This document shows, piece after piece, positions 8,264 to 16,532 of a DNA stretch of 40,923 nucleotides; position 1 is the stretch's first letter, and each line of letters begins with the position of its first letter. Made by a program: the position numbers and the translations under genes. The notes under the pieces were generated by a model. That model searched no databases and was not told the DNA's origin. It was given only the letters and a program-made list of their open reading frames with translations. The DNA is taken from the IMG/VR virus record IMGVR_UViG_3300049919_000113, positions 1 through 40,923 of that record; one strand, written 5' to 3'. Origin of the DNA: a virus.

Positions 8264-9015
8264 TAGATGACACTCCCATTAAATGTTGTCGGTAATCCTG
8301 AAACTGAAAGCCCCAACGTCGCAAGCTCACCAGGTTGATGCGGCGCTGAAAACTTCCCATCGCACATGACCAGATCGATCTCATCTGGATGATTTTCCAC
8401 GTCCCAACCGAACGCGAATGGCCGCGCCTTGATCGTCTCCCAAGCCGGTAGCCAATAGCTGCGAAGGAACACCCAAGGCGTAAGCGGGAATGATAGCTGG
8501 CGCTTGAATTGTTCGTGAGTCGAAACGATCCCGACCGGATAGCCATTCTCGTTTGTGTTCCGTGCGCCTTCTTCCTCGCGCCCGATGGCGTCGTAACCGT
8601 CCGGCAGGCCATATGGCATTTCGAGAGACAAGCCAATGGCAGCTATTGAAATAGCCGGCGCGGTCGCGCCTTCGATGCGGATTCGCCAATAACGATAGCT
8701 GGCTGGCGTGGTCAGATGTACAAAGATGTTTTCGTCAGCCGCGCCGGAAATCGTAGCGAGCGTCACCGTCGAAGCGGCGAAGTTATCAGTGGAAGCCTGC
8801 CACTTCACCGTACAGCCGGCGAACGATCCGCCCACAAGCAATAGGTAATCGCAAGACTTCGCGCTGCCGTGGTCTTTCGTAATCGTCGCAGGCAAGGCGT
8901 TAGCCTTCCAGAAGGTGTATTGCCGCCAGTCTTCAAGGTTTATGGCGTCAAACGTCGCTGCCGTGCTGCTGACGGTCGCTCCCTCTAGCACGTTGTCGAA
9001 AAAGAAATGCGCCAT
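8263..9015 (-). CDS. Distal tail (Dit-like) protein
   Basis: A 250-residue protein directly after the tape measure gene, the usual place of a distal tail protein that joins tube and tip. Residues about 15-130 resemble a discoidin-like beta sandwich (W-R-Q-Y-T-F-W at the start, Y-R-Y-W-R-I-R-I at the end). The C-terminal half, containing F-K-R-Q-L-S-F-P-L-T-P, resembles tail-adaptor beta domains. No catalytic motif is visible. The assignment is by position and fold pattern. Confidence 0.6.
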   Translation of the reverse strand: MAHFFFDNVLEGATVSSTAATFDAINLEDWRQYTFWKANALPATITKDHGSAKSCDYLLLVGGSFAGCTVKWQASTDNFAASTVTLATISGAADENIFVHLTTPASYRYWRIRIEGATAPAISIAAIGLSLEMPYGLPDGYDAIGREEEGARNTNENGYPVGIVSTHEQFKRQLSFPLTPWVFLRSYWLPAWETIKARPFAFGWDVENHPDEIDLVMCDGKFSAPHQPGELATLGLSVSGLPTTFNGSVI

Positions 9016-9019
9016 AAAA

Positions 9020-11209
9020 TTACCCTCTCGATACTGCCAGATTGACGCCGTTACCGACGGCCTCGTTGATTGCCGGTATCAGCTTGTTTGCCACGCTATT
9101 GTAGTCGAAGGCGTCACCGTAAATAGTGATGCTCACGTCGCGCATTGCCTCAGCCTCGATAACATTAGACTGGCCTGTTAGCGCAGCCGCTGGCCTTGCA
9201 GATTCGATAGGCATTGCGCCGCCTGCGGAGGATGGTGCGCCGCCACCGCCACCGATTGATATGCTACCGCCGCTGCCGCCACCGCCTGACATTTGACCAA
9301 TCGATACCGCTGCGATTGATGCTGCTTTTGCATATCCAGAAGCCATTACAGCCGCTGCCGCCAGTGCCGCCTCTCCTGCCATAACGCCCATATAAACCGG
9401 GCCAGCGTATGGCCCCATTGTTGATGCTGTGGTTGCGGCGTTGGCGATCAATCCGGCCTCTGTCATTGCCGCTGCCGTTGATGTAGCAGTGATAACCTCT
9501 GCCACCTGAACGGCCTTCATTGCCGCAAAAAGAACCTTCGCCAGTGCTGCATTTTTCTTTCCGCCTGACTCAAGCAGTCGATAGATATTCTCGCCTGCCG
9601 TCATGTAATTTTGCTGAATCAGATTGTCAGCAGTTTGCTTTGCCCTGCGCTCATCTTCCCATATCTTTATTTTTGCATTGACATGTCGCACCTCTTCCTC
9701 TTCGGTGCTCAAATTGGCAGCCATCAGCTTTTGCATGTTTTCCTCATGCAATGTCGCTTCAATCTCGCCTTTATTCATGTTGTGCTCAGTCAGATAATCA
9801 AGCAACTTCTGACCTGCCGTCATGCGATTGTTTAGCGCGGCTTCCTCGCCAGCAATGCGGCCTTGTTCGATTGTGTCTGATAATGCTGCCTCATCTTCGG
9901 CAGACTTGATAAGGAACGCTTCCCATTCCGCCGCAGCAAGTGCAGCCGCGCCTAGGTCTTTGAAAACGGATAGGTCGCGTGTTTCCTCTGCCGCTTCCTT
10001 TGGCGCTTTTGTTTCCTTCGGTGCTTTCCCGGTTGCCACTTCGCCGAATCGGTCGCGTGCGTCTCGAATGTCGCCAAGCTTTGCCGCGCCTGCTAAAGCG
10101 CCTCGCGCCTGTTCAAGCTTTCCGACCTGATCAAGCTTGGCAATTTCCTCATTCAGAAAAGCGATCCGCTCGCGCTGCCACTCGGTGCGGATAACGCCTT
10201 CTTCGGTCAGGTTGGCAAGCTCGATCTTGAACGCCTTGGCGCGTTCCTCGCTGGTCGTAATCAGTAGGTCGCTAACAGCGTTCAGTGCAGGCAAGAGGAA
10301 GCCGGCGATTGAGTTAGCCGCCGCCTTCGCCATCAAGCCCATCTGGTCGAGATTGTCATTAAACTTTGCCGCGTCCTTGGCGAAGTCGTCAGATATTGCC
10401 GTGCCGAGCATTTCCGCCTCGATGCGGAACTTTTCAAGGCCAACTGAGCCTTCTTTTAGGACTGGCAGTAGCTCATCGCCTGCCCTGCTGAATGCTGCCT
10501 CAGATATGGCAGCAGCCTCAAGAGCCGTCGAAGCGCCTGCCACTCTATCCGCTACGTTTTTGAAGATCGTATCGGCGTCTAGCATCTTGCCGTTTGCATC
10601 GCGGATTTTTACCCCGAAGCTTTCAAGCTCTTCGCCTCCTCCTGCCAGCGTCTTTGCAAGCATCTTGAAGCCGCTTGCCATCGCCTCGTTGCTGACATTG
10701 GAAAGCGCAGCGGCGTGCTGATAGCCGGTGATTGCCGTCGCGCTTAGGCCGGTCTTGATTGACAGCGTATTGACGGCATCCGCAGCATCAATGGCGCTTT
10801 TAACCATATATGCCGTCGCCGTTGCCGCTGCTGTAGCTGCCGCCGCTATTGCCAATCCGTAGCGCCGATATTGTTCCTCGCGTTCCTGCAACAGTCTGGC
10901 ACTTTCACGCGCATTGGCGTCTGACTTAGACTGCGCCTCCATTGAATTGACAATAGCATAGGCGTGAGCCCGTTCCGCATCGGTCAGGTTCTGTAGCGAT
11001 ATTTCAATGCGCCGCTGTTCGGATGCGGTTTTCCCATACATCAAAACTTGACGCTGCAAGCTCTCGATGTATTTGTCTGAAGACAGCGTAACTTTTTCAG
11101 TGGTTGCCGCTGTGGTTCGTCCGGCCTCTGCCAGCTTCTCAAGATCGGTCGCGGCCTGCTTTACCTGCCGTGTGTCGACCTCAATTCCGAGTTTTGCCAA
11201 GTCAGTCAT
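9020..11209 (-). CDS. Tail tape measure protein
   Basis: A 729-residue protein, Ala-rich and largely helical. It has an N-terminal region typical of lambda-type tape measure proteins (L-A-K-L-G-I-E-V-D-T-R-Q-V) and long coiled-coil stretches. Two hydrophobic segments (about 120-145 and 295-315) and an Ala/Gly/Met-rich region at about 565-660 are probably membrane-active. A Gly/Ser linker precedes a short C-terminal tail. It overlaps the chaperone frame by four bases. With the usual rule of about 0.15 nm per residue it would predict a tail near 110 nm; that number is inference. Confidence 0.92.
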   Translation of the reverse strand: MTDLAKLGIEVDTRQVKQAATDLEKLAEAGRTTAATTEKVTLSSDKYIESLQRQVLMYGKTASEQRRIEISLQNLTDAERAHAYAIVNSMEAQSKSDANARESARLLQEREEQYRRYGLAIAAAATAAATATAYMVKSAIDAADAVNTLSIKTGLSATAITGYQHAAALSNVSNEAMASGFKMLAKTLAGGGEELESFGVKIRDANGKMLDADTIFKNVADRVAGASTALEAAAISEAAFSRAGDELLPVLKEGSVGLEKFRIEAEMLGTAISDDFAKDAAKFNDNLDQMGLMAKAAANSIAGFLLPALNAVSDLLITTSEERAKAFKIELANLTEEGVIRTEWQRERIAFLNEEIAKLDQVGKLEQARGALAGAAKLGDIRDARDRFGEVATGKAPKETKAPKEAAEETRDLSVFKDLGAAALAAAEWEAFLIKSAEDEAALSDTIEQGRIAGEEAALNNRMTAGQKLLDYLTEHNMNKGEIEATLHEENMQKLMAANLSTEEEEVRHVNAKIKIWEDERRAKQTADNLIQQNYMTAGENIYRLLESGGKKNAALAKVLFAAMKAVQVAEVITATSTAAAMTEAGLIANAATTASTMGPYAGPVYMGVMAGEAALAAAAVMASGYAKAASIAAVSIGQMSGGGGSGGSISIGGGGGAPSSAGGAMPIESARPAAALTGQSNVIEAEAMRDVSITIYGDAFDYNSVANKLIPAINEAVGNGVNLAVSRG

Positions 11210-11646
11210 TTTCTACCTTTCCGCATTGCCCGGAGCGCCATCTTTAGGTTCGTATTTACTTCTTCCCGCATGGGGATTACAGCATTGTACGGTGCGCCGC
11301 GCAAAGGGTCACGGCCTGCCATTAGCTCATTCATGTAAGCCAATGAAAGCGAGCGCAACGCTATAGCCTCGTTCGGGCTTATCAGCGTTCCGGTACATGC
11401 TCGCCATGCTGCTATCTCCGGCCATGTAATCGCCTTCCCATCGCATCCCGGCCCGACTTCAAACAGCCAATTGACGATCTGATGTTGCCATCCGTCAAGG
11501 TCAGGCAATTGCAAGTCCTGCGGATCACCGCCTGCATCGCGCAAGCGATGAAACGTCGCCATCCTTGATTCTTTTTGCTTATCTGGAGTGGCGTGTAACC
11601 ACCCCAGATGGCGGACATAGACGGCGACTTGCGCTATGCCTTCGGC
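11206..11646 (-). CDS. Tail assembly chaperone frameshift extension (gpT-like)
   Basis: This frame is open from 11646 down to its stop at 11206. Its 3' part contains an in-frame ATG at 11562 that would give 118 residues. It lies in the -1 frame relative to the upstream gene at 11634-12029, and a slippery run sits at the junction. The 28 codons between slip site and ATG are open and protein-like (including R-H-L-G-W-L-H-A-T-P). The natural product is therefore most likely a G-T fusion of about 274 residues that binds the tape measure during tail assembly. Independent initiation at 11562 is possible but less likely. Confidence 0.75.
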   Translation of the reverse strand, partial: AEGIAQVAVYVRHLGWLHATPDKQKESRMATFHRLRDAGGDPQDLQLPDLDGWQHQIVNWLFEVGPGCDGKAITWPEIAAWRACTGTLISPNEAIALRSLSLAYMNELMAGRDPLRGAPYNAVIPMREEVNTNLKMALRAMRKGRK

Positions 11647-12029
11647 AAAAAATTTGCACGCGAACCGACGAAGCGGTCAATCTGTTCTCTGATCCAGACA
11701 TGGGAATTGATCAGCTCGAATGCCTTGTCTTTCGAATACTCAGGCACTTGGCCGCCGAGATTGAAATTACCCGACCAGCCCATGACGCACTCGGAAAGCA
11801 AGCCGATGTTATCCGCATCCACTGATTCAACAGAAAGCAATTCGCCTTTCTTGCGCGTCATTCGCTTATTGGCGATATTGCGCGAAGCATTACGGAATGC
11901 CACAGAGTCAGCACCGGCAAGCTTGAAAATTACCGGAGCGCCATCAGCCCCGGTAATCGCCTCGCCTGTCACTGGATGACAAAGTGACATATCCGCCGTT
12001 TCGCACGGCGTGATTGTCAGCAAGTCCAT
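11634..12029 (-). CDS. Tail assembly chaperone (gpG-like)
   Basis: A 131-residue protein between tail tube and tape measure genes, the place of gpG-type chaperones. It has a small N-terminal beta domain (P-V-T-G-E-A-I-T-G-A-D-G-A-P) and an acidic helical C-terminal half. Close to its 3' end it carries a slippery A3T6G run that would divert some ribosomes into the frame at 11206-11646, adding the tape-measure-binding part. The spacing to the tail tube gene is three bases. Confidence 0.8.
   Translation of the reverse strand: MDLLTITPCETADMSLCHPVTGEAITGADGAPVIFKLAGADSVAFRNASRNIANKRMTRKKGELLSVESVDADNIGLLSECVMGWSGNFNLGGQVPEYSKDKAFELINSHVWIREQIDRFVGSRANFLPKA
11646..11655 (-). other. Programmed -1 frameshift site
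   Basis: On the minus strand the zero frame reads GCA AAT TTT TTG before the gpG-like gene ends at TAG ten codons-worth of bases or fewer later. Both A-AAT-TTT and T-TTT-TTG fit the X-XXY-YYZ slippery rule. A one-base backward slip continues without a stop into the gpT-like frame and reaches 11206. This arrangement is the standard G/GT chaperone frameshift of long-tailed phages. Confidence 0.75.
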
Positions 12030-12032
12030 TGA

Positions 12033-12482
12033 TTAGACCTCGATAATGTCGTTGTCGATTTCAAGCGAAACCGATGCGCCAACAATCTGATCAGCGCCGC
12101 CGATGTTCGCGGTGTAGCTCATCATCTGCGCCGAGAAATAGAAGAAAACGCCATCCTGCATTTCGACTTTGTACGAGTAGCTAGAATCAGTCGCCAATGC
12201 AGCGCGGAGGATCGTCTGGCCAGCGTCCGCAGTGACACGGGCAAGTGTGAGCGCCAGCGTGCCATCGTTGTAGCTGCCCTTGCGTTTTACAGTCTTGCGC
12301 GTAGCAACTGGATTGTGCGTCACGCTAGCATAGACGCGGCCAAACTCGCCAAAGTTGGTAACTTCGCCAACTTCGGTAAAGGTGAGCGCGGCAAAGCCTG
12401 CCTGGTTGTAGGTTGCGGGAGCAGTGGCCGAAACGTAAAGCTTACTGCCGGCTGAGGTAAAAGGATCGGTCGAAGCGGCCAT
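12033..12482 (-). CDS. Major tail (tube) protein
   Basis: A 149-residue protein in the canonical place between tail terminator and tail chaperones. It is beta-rich, with the family-like G-x-V-x-N-F-G-E-F-G-R-V-Y and K-R-K-G-S-Y-N-D-G segments. It should form the hexameric rings of the tail tube. A GGAG sequence lies about eight bases before the ATG. A second gene at 7160-8263 repeats this domain almost in full and adds a LamG domain, so this phage has two tube-type proteins. Confidence 0.88.
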   Translation of the reverse strand: MAASTDPFTSAGSKLYVSATAPATYNQAGFAALTFTEVGEVTNFGEFGRVYASVTHNPVATRKTVKRKGSYNDGTLALTLARVTADAGQTILRAALATDSSYSYKVEMQDGVFFYFSAQMMSYTANIGGADQIVGASVSLEIDNDIIEV

Positions 12483-12485
12483 TTT

Positions 12486-12884
12486 TTAGACTCCAATGTC
12501 AGAATAGAAACGAATGCGAACAGGTACAGCCCAACGATCCCCATCAGCGAAGCCCGGTAGAATTTCGGGAGTCCGTTCGATGGTCGTCGTTGTAAATTTC
12601 GCGCCCCGGTAAAACGTGGCACGGATTAATTCGGCACGGGCCAATGCAGCCGCCGCGCCGGTTTGTTGTGGGTACATCAGCGTCACCTGAAAAATGCCGC
12701 GCTCACGGTGGAATGTGTTGCCGTAAGTCGGGTTTTCCGGTTCCGCGAAAAGAATTGCCGCTTTCTGATACGGCACGGTTGCAGCCGGCGGCGTAAATGG
12801 TGCATTAGGCCATCCCGTAGCGAGTGCAGGCGACATGCCGTTAAGCGCAGTCTCCAATGCTTGCGTGATCAATGCTGCGCTCAT
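12486..12884 (-). CDS. Tail terminator (DUF4128-like)
   Basis: A 132-residue protein with the DUF4128-type pattern. An N-terminal helix (A-L-E-T-A-L-N-G-M) is followed by strands and by a G-I-F-Q-V-T-L-M-Y-P core. It ends with a W-A-V-P-V-R-I-R-F segment. Such proteins cap the tail tube and join it to the head. It overlaps the upstream gp10-like gene by four bases and is three bases before the tail tube gene, in conserved order. Confidence 0.8.
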   Translation of the reverse strand: MSAALITQALETALNGMSPALATGWPNAPFTPPAATVPYQKAAILFAEPENPTYGNTFHRERGIFQVTLMYPQQTGAAAALARAELIRATFYRGAKFTTTTIERTPEILPGFADGDRWAVPVRIRFYSDIGV

Positions 12885-13309
12885 CGTGCGGCCTCTTTGA
12901 CGACATTCTCAAAGTCCGCAACGGCAAGTCCCACCATACCCTGCGGGGCTTGCGTCGAGTGGCCGCGCTCAAGCTTCCATGCGTATGGAAGGTTATTCAC
13001 CAAATAATGAATGCCGAATGCCGGCCCTTTGTTTATGCTGGCCTCAACTTTTGAGCGTGTGGCATTGCCTGCCGGGTCAATATCGGCAAGTGACTCACTC
13101 GGAGCCGAGCCGAAGCCATGCTGCCAGTTGGCCCTTGCGCGGCCTCCAACGTAGCCCGGAGGAGGTGCAGACTTCCATAATGTCGCATCGCCTACCGGCG
13201 TTCGATAGACAAGCTTATTACCCAGCTCAAAGACAGTTTTTCTGACAACAAGATCGGCTTTGTCCTGCGCTTTTTTGACGATAGCAGTGAGGTCGAGTGC
13301 GAAGCTCAT
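12881..13309 (-). CDS. HK97 gp10-like neck/tail completion protein
   Basis: A 142-residue protein with the HK97 gp10-like pattern. It has an N-terminal helix, then a T-P-V-G-D segment, an R-A-N-W region and a conserved Y-A-W-K-L-E-R-G-H segment near residue 120. It acts in joining head and tail. It overlaps both neighbours by four bases, as is usual in this tightly packed connector block. Confidence 0.8.
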   Translation of the reverse strand: MSFALDLTAIVKKAQDKADLVVRKTVFELGNKLVYRTPVGDATLWKSAPPPGYVGGRARANWQHGFGSAPSESLADIDPAGNATRSKVEASINKGPAFGIHYLVNNLPYAWKLERGHSTQAPQGMVGLAVADFENVVKEAAR

Positions 13310-13506
13310 TTGATGATATCCACTTTACCGAAAAGCACAATCGCTTTAAATTTTTCATCCTCAACAATCAGGTTCCCGTTGTCGTCTTTTGCATAGCAGA
13401 CAACAAGACCTGATTTATCATCGGCAATAAGACATGCCTCAACATATTTACCGTCGAGCGTTACCCGTGCGCCGATGTCCTCATAATTTGAAGCACTAGC
13501 GATCAT
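13306..13506 (-). CDS. Small protein in connector block (66 aa)
   Basis: A 66-residue acidic, beta-rich protein between the head-closure and gp10-like genes, overlapping both by four bases. I do not recognise a family. Its position suggests a structural or assembly role in the neck; small proteins at this site in other phages are often non-structural. Base composition looks like its neighbours. It is slightly more AT-rich at its 5' end. Confidence 0.65.
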   Translation of the reverse strand: MIASASNYEDIGARVTLDGKYVEACLIADDKSGLVVCYAKDDNGNLIVEDEKFKAIVLFGKVDIIK

Positions 13507-13868
13507 GCCCCGGCCCTCAGATGGATGTCGTAAAGCACGGCAACGCCAGAAGGCGCGATCTCGCCAACGGAAACCACTGAATACTCAACGCTGCCCACAA
13601 CGAAGCGGTCAGTCACCAAAGCCGGCCCCTCTGCATCAAGCATCAGTTGCCGGTCGTTCGTCTGGACAAGCTCGCCACGGATCTCGGTAGCACCCGCGCC
13701 AAAGGTCAGAATCACGCCCTTGCGCGTGGTGTCTGCCGTCGTTACCGCAGCCGCACCCGTGGCAGGGTTATAAGCCCCAACCGTAACAGCGCGCCGCGTT
13801 ACCTCTTGGCCGAACTTGGTCAGCAGGCGTAGCGAGGTTGCAGCGGTGCGGATGTAGTTGAAGCTCAC
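13503..13868 (-). CDS. Head closure / head-tail joining protein
   Basis: A 121-residue protein with a small beta-barrel pattern: G-V-I-L-T-F near residue 52, a D-R-F-V-V-G-S-V-E-Y segment and a final L-Y-D-I-H-L. This is typical of head-closure proteins placed between the connector adaptor and the gp10-like protein. It overlaps both neighbours by four bases. The role is by position and fold pattern. Confidence 0.7.
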   Translation of the reverse strand: MSFNYIRTAATSLRLLTKFGQEVTRRAVTVGAYNPATGAAAVTTADTTRKGVILTFGAGATEIRGELVQTNDRQLMLDAEGPALVTDRFVVGSVEYSVVSVGEIAPSGVAVLYDIHLRAGA

Positions 13869-14371
13869 GACCGCACCACCGTCACACTGTTAGCGCCCTT
13901 GGCCAGATACGGCGCAAGCAACGCATCAACGGCGCTATACCGCTTGGCCTGCGGCGTGGTGATGTCGTATTCAACGGTAATCGGCCCTACTGTCTCGCGT
14001 GTCACTCCCTGCTCCTGATCGGCATAAAGGTCGCCAGCGGATGCACGTAAGCCCATTTCGGCACATGCGCGGACAACTTCAGCCGGCACGAGATTAAGCG
14101 CAATCCAGCCGCCACGGTCGCGGTCAGGCACCGAAGTACGCGGCCAATCTAGCGCCTGATCGTCATGTTGCCGGTCGCCGGCCCATCGCTGCCGATAGAC
14201 TTGCACCATGTAGTCAGTCGCACGGCGCAATGCCTGCTCTCTGATCGTATCGGAGGCAAGCGCGGCCCATGCGGCGTTCCCACGTGCGGCGTGATATGCG
14301 GTCGCGTCTGCAACAGACACATATGATTCTGCGCCTGCTACGTTGCTGCCATCCTCAACGATCAGTGCCAC
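13865..14371 (-). CDS. Head-tail connector adaptor (DnaT-like family)
   Basis: A 168-residue protein of the phage family often annotated as DnaT-like. It has an N-terminal E-S-Y-V-S-V-A-D-A-T-A-Y segment, a helix with A-L-R-R-A-T-D-Y and then L-D-W-P-R-T-S-V-P. In the order coat protein, adaptor, head closure, gp10-like, terminator it corresponds to the gp6-like connector adaptor ring. The DnaT label should not be read as a replication role here. Confidence 0.8.
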   Translation of the reverse strand: MALIVEDGSNVAGAESYVSVADATAYHAARGNAAWAALASDTIREQALRRATDYMVQVYRQRWAGDRQHDDQALDWPRTSVPDRDRGGWIALNLVPAEVVRACAEMGLRASAGDLYADQEQGVTRETVGPITVEYDITTPQAKRYSAVDALLAPYLAKGANSVTVVRS

Positions 14372-14374
14372 GAA

Positions 14375-14536
14375 TTAGCCCTCGGCCTTTTCCGGCGCGT
14401 CTTCCTTCGCCTTCTTGCCCTCGGCCTTTTCCGGCGCGTACTCAACGTGCTTTTTAGGATCGAAGTCGGCGGCGTCAATGACAACAAACGGGCCTTGCGA
14501 CTTCGGATGCGAAGACTTCACTTTCATGGTGCTCAT
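14375..14536 (-). CDS. Small protein after capsid gene (53 aa) with repeated tail
   Basis: A 53-residue protein downstream of the major capsid gene. Its AAGGAG ribosome binding site is eight bases before the ATG. The C-terminus contains the heptapeptide A-P-E-K-A-E-G twice, from a 23-bp direct repeat, giving a charged Lys/Glu/Ala-rich tail. Short proteins at this site are common in related head modules. It could be a decoration or assembly factor; the function is unknown. Confidence 0.7.
   Translation of the reverse strand: MSTMKVKSSHPKSQGPFVVIDAADFDPKKHVEYAPEKAEGKKAKEDAPEKAEG
14378..14439. repeat. 23-bp direct repeat pair in small head gene
   Basis: Positions 14378-14400 and 14417-14439 are identical 23-mers separated by 16 bases. 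They encode the repeated A-P-E-K-A-E-G tail of the 53-aa protein. A recent slippage or duplication event is likely. Confidence 0.9.
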
Positions 14537-14561
14537 TTGGCTTTCTCCTTGGGTAATCGTT

Positions 14562-14588
14562 GAAACACCCCGCGATGATCTGCGGGGC
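14562..14588 (-). terminator. Possible terminator or processing hairpin after capsid gene
   Basis: On the minus strand a stem CCCCGC / GCGGGG with an eight-base loop lies ten bases after the capsid stop. It is followed by TGTTTC, a weak T-run. This is a usual place for a partial terminator that keeps coat protein mRNA high. The T-tract is poor, so it may only attenuate transcription or stabilise the mRNA. Confidence 0.4.
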
Positions 14589-14598
14589 GCTTGGGCGA

Positions 14599-15759
14599 TT
14601 AACCTAAGAGAATCGCGGTATGTTCCGGCTTGACGTTCTTCACACCCCAGACTGCGGACAGCTCATACTGCATCTGGCGATATTGGGCATACATCGCAAG
14701 CTCGAACGTGATACCGCTGATCGGGTCAGTGATCAACTGGCGATCAACTGCCATATCGCCTTCGTCGGGCAGAGCCGGCGCACGGGTAGCCAGAATCAGC
14801 GCCGAGCGTGCAAAGGCCATGCTGCGAGCCGCAGCGGCGATAACGGTAATCGCCGTGGCACCAGCCGGGATAGCTTGACGCAAGCCAGGAGCCGCCAACA
14901 CGAACGTACCGCCACCGGCAACAGCAGCATCGCCAGAAACCAGCACATACTTGTTGGTGTCACCCGCGAAGGTAATCACGTCACCTGCCACCAGCGTACC
15001 GGCACCAGCAGCGGCAAGCGTGATCGTGGTCGCGCCAACGGCGTAGCCAGCGGCATCGGTCGTTGCACCGGCTGCCGTGCCTGCGGTCGAAGTATTGACC
15101 TGCGCCGATTCACGCAACGCGAAGCCATGCACGTCGAGCAGAACGCCTTGGCGCAAAAGGATGTCGCTGCCTTCCGCATCAACGCCGCGCCCACCCTGCT
15201 TGCCGCGAAGGTTTGCCCCCGCTGCGGTATTCAGAACGAGGTGCATATCGCTGATCGGTGCGCCGTTATCCACGAGAATCTTGCGGACAAAAGACGCATC
15301 GGTGTAATCGCCAGCCGTGCCGAAAGGAGTGGTTCCTGCCGTGCCGTGAGCACGCGAGGCGGTGATATGCAGCGCGGCGAGGTCAGCTTCCATTTCGTTG
15401 GTCAGCGTGCGGATAGCCTGGGCAATCTGCGCTTGCTTGATTGCACGCGAGCCTGGGCCACCGTTATTGACGCCGCGTGACTCTTCGCCGTTCCATCGAA
15501 TCGGAACGCGCCGAGCCTTGGTGATCGTCAGTGAGACGTTGCCGATAGTCTGGTCGCCATCGTCCGGCGGCGTAACGCCCGGCGTGATGTTGCCAGCGGT
15601 AGCGGCAGGCGCAACGAAGGAACGAACCGTCTGATTAACCGCAGCGCGTTCGGTAGTCGGGTCGCGGGTTACTGCCGGGATGAAACCGACCAGCTCACGA
15701 GAAACTACGTCAAGTGCCGAATAGACTTCGGGAATCAGGTTAGTTAGAGTGTTTGCCAT
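14599..15759 (-). CDS. Major capsid protein, P22-coat-like
   Basis: A 386-residue coat protein with the P22 gp5-like pattern. It starts N-T-L-T-N-L-I-P-E-V-Y-S-A-L-D-V-V-S-R-E-L-V-G and is followed by the G-Q-T-V-type strand region. A long Ala/Gly-rich insertion (about residues 225-300) corresponds in position to the extra domain of P22-type coats. It would form the icosahedral shell, with the scaffold gene directly upstream. AGGAG lies ten bases before the ATG. The family call rests on recognisable N-terminal sequence and gene order. Confidence 0.88.
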   Translation of the reverse strand: MANTLTNLIPEVYSALDVVSRELVGFIPAVTRDPTTERAAVNQTVRSFVAPAATAGNITPGVTPPDDGDQTIGNVSLTITKARRVPIRWNGEESRGVNNGGPGSRAIKQAQIAQAIRTLTNEMEADLAALHITASRAHGTAGTTPFGTAGDYTDASFVRKILVDNGAPISDMHLVLNTAAGANLRGKQGGRGVDAEGSDILLRQGVLLDVHGFALRESAQVNTSTAGTAAGATTDAAGYAVGATTITLAAAGAGTLVAGDVITFAGDTNKYVLVSGDAAVAGGGTFVLAAPGLRQAIPAGATAITVIAAAARSMAFARSALILATRAPALPDEGDMAVDRQLITDPISGITFELAMYAQYRQMQYELSAVWGVKNVKPEHTAILLG

Positions 15760-15775
15760 TTGGTGATGCTCCTAT

Positions 15776-16396
15776 TTAATCAGTCAGAGTGCCTCCGGCC
15801 TTTACATGCGCTGCCTGCTGTGCAGGTTGCAACGCGCTGAAAGCCGAACGCGATAAAGTTGCTGCCCCCGGCTTGCCACCACCACCAGGAGCGCCGCCCC
15901 CGCCGTTGTTTGCTGCCGTCACAAAATGCTTACCTTCGTCCCCAGCCGCCCATTCTTTGACAAAATCCGCGAGTGCCTTTTCGCCTACCTTGGCAACGCG
16001 AGTTTCACCGTCCTGGGCGATTTGCACCCCTGCGCGAAGCATTGCCTGCGCGGCCTTCAGATGCACCGGATTTGTTACGCCATGCTTGGTCAATTCAGCC
16101 GTCAATCCGTTGTCAATCAGCAGCTTTTGAGTAAAACCAGACTCGTCCTGTAGCTTCTTGGTCGCCGCCTCTGCTAGTTTCCCAGCATCCTTCGCGGCCT
16201 TCGTCGCTGCATCGCGTTCGCCTGATAGTTTCTCGATCTGCTGTTCCAACTTTTCAACGTCTGCCGGGTCAATCGTGCGGCCCTTCTTGGCCTCTTTCAA
16301 TTCCGCGAGTAGCTCCTTGTTTTTTGCCACAAGTGCCGCCTGCGCTTCGTCGATTGCTGCCTTTAGTGCTGCCTTTTCTTCCGGTGTATCAAACAT
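15776..16396 (-). CDS. Capsid scaffold protein
   Basis: A 206-residue, highly charged protein directly before the capsid gene. The N-terminal half is a strong Lys/Glu/Ala coiled coil (about residues 5-95). It is followed by a small globular part and a Gly-rich linker (about 167-180) before a helical C-terminus. This is the profile of scaffold proteins that guide shell assembly. I start it at the ATG at 16396, which has GAGGAC upstream. A longer in-frame extension to 16483 starts inside the control region and is not phage-like. Confidence 0.82.
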   Translation of the reverse strand: MFDTPEEKAALKAAIDEAQAALVAKNKELLAELKEAKKGRTIDPADVEKLEQQIEKLSGERDAATKAAKDAGKLAEAATKKLQDESGFTQKLLIDNGLTAELTKHGVTNPVHLKAAQAMLRAGVQIAQDGETRVAKVGEKALADFVKEWAAGDEGKHFVTAANNGGGGAPGGGGKPGAATLSRSAFSALQPAQQAAHVKAGGTLTD

Positions 16397-16443
16397 GGTT
16401 TTTTGTCCTCTGGACTGGTTAAGTGGCGCTGCCACAAGAAAGT

Positions 16444-16477
16444 CAAGCGCACGGCGCTTGTATAAATAGGATTTATA
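16444..16477. promoter_or_regulatory. Two adjacent inverted repeats between divergent genes
   Basis: CAAGCGC-ACG-GCGCTTG (16444-16460) is followed at once by TATAAAT-AGG-ATTTATA (16461-16477). Both have perfect arms and three-base centres. They lie between the scaffold gene (minus strand) and the plus-strand islet, so they may be operators or transcript-end hairpins. No T-run follows on either strand. Confidence 0.5.
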
Positions 16478-16503
16478 TATCAATCGCCTTTACTTATCAA
16501 CGC

Positions 16504-16532
16504 TTGCGCTTTTGCGCTTGCTTGCGTATATT
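16504..16532 (+). promoter_or_regulatory. Promoter-like sequence for the plus-strand islet
   Basis: TTGCGC (16504-16509) and TATATT (16527-16532) are separated by 17 bases and lie about 40 bases before the first islet start at 16572. The -35 box shares only TTG with the consensus and the -10 box is a five-of-six match. It is the best sigma-70-type candidate in the region, but the match is not proof. Confidence 0.5.

Noticed and set aside
8160-8636. Minus-strand frame (158 codons) overlapping the Dit-like and LamG tube genes
   Set aside because: It overlaps two well-supported genes in another frame and reads as low-complexity Arg/Ser/His sequence.
10137-10721. Plus-strand open frame (194 codons) opposite the tape measure gene
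   Set aside because: Ser/Ala/Arg-rich reading typical of the complement of an Ala-rich helical gene. No ribosome site and no similarity.
13865-14371. DnaT-like label taken as a replication protein
   Set aside because: The gene lies in the head-tail connector block, and the family is known there as a connector adaptor.
14620-15480. Long plus-strand open frame (286 codons) opposite the major capsid gene
   Set aside because: It is the antisense shadow of a strongly supported, Ala/Gly-rich coat gene. It is rich in Arg/His/Cys, without family resemblance, promoter or ribosome site.
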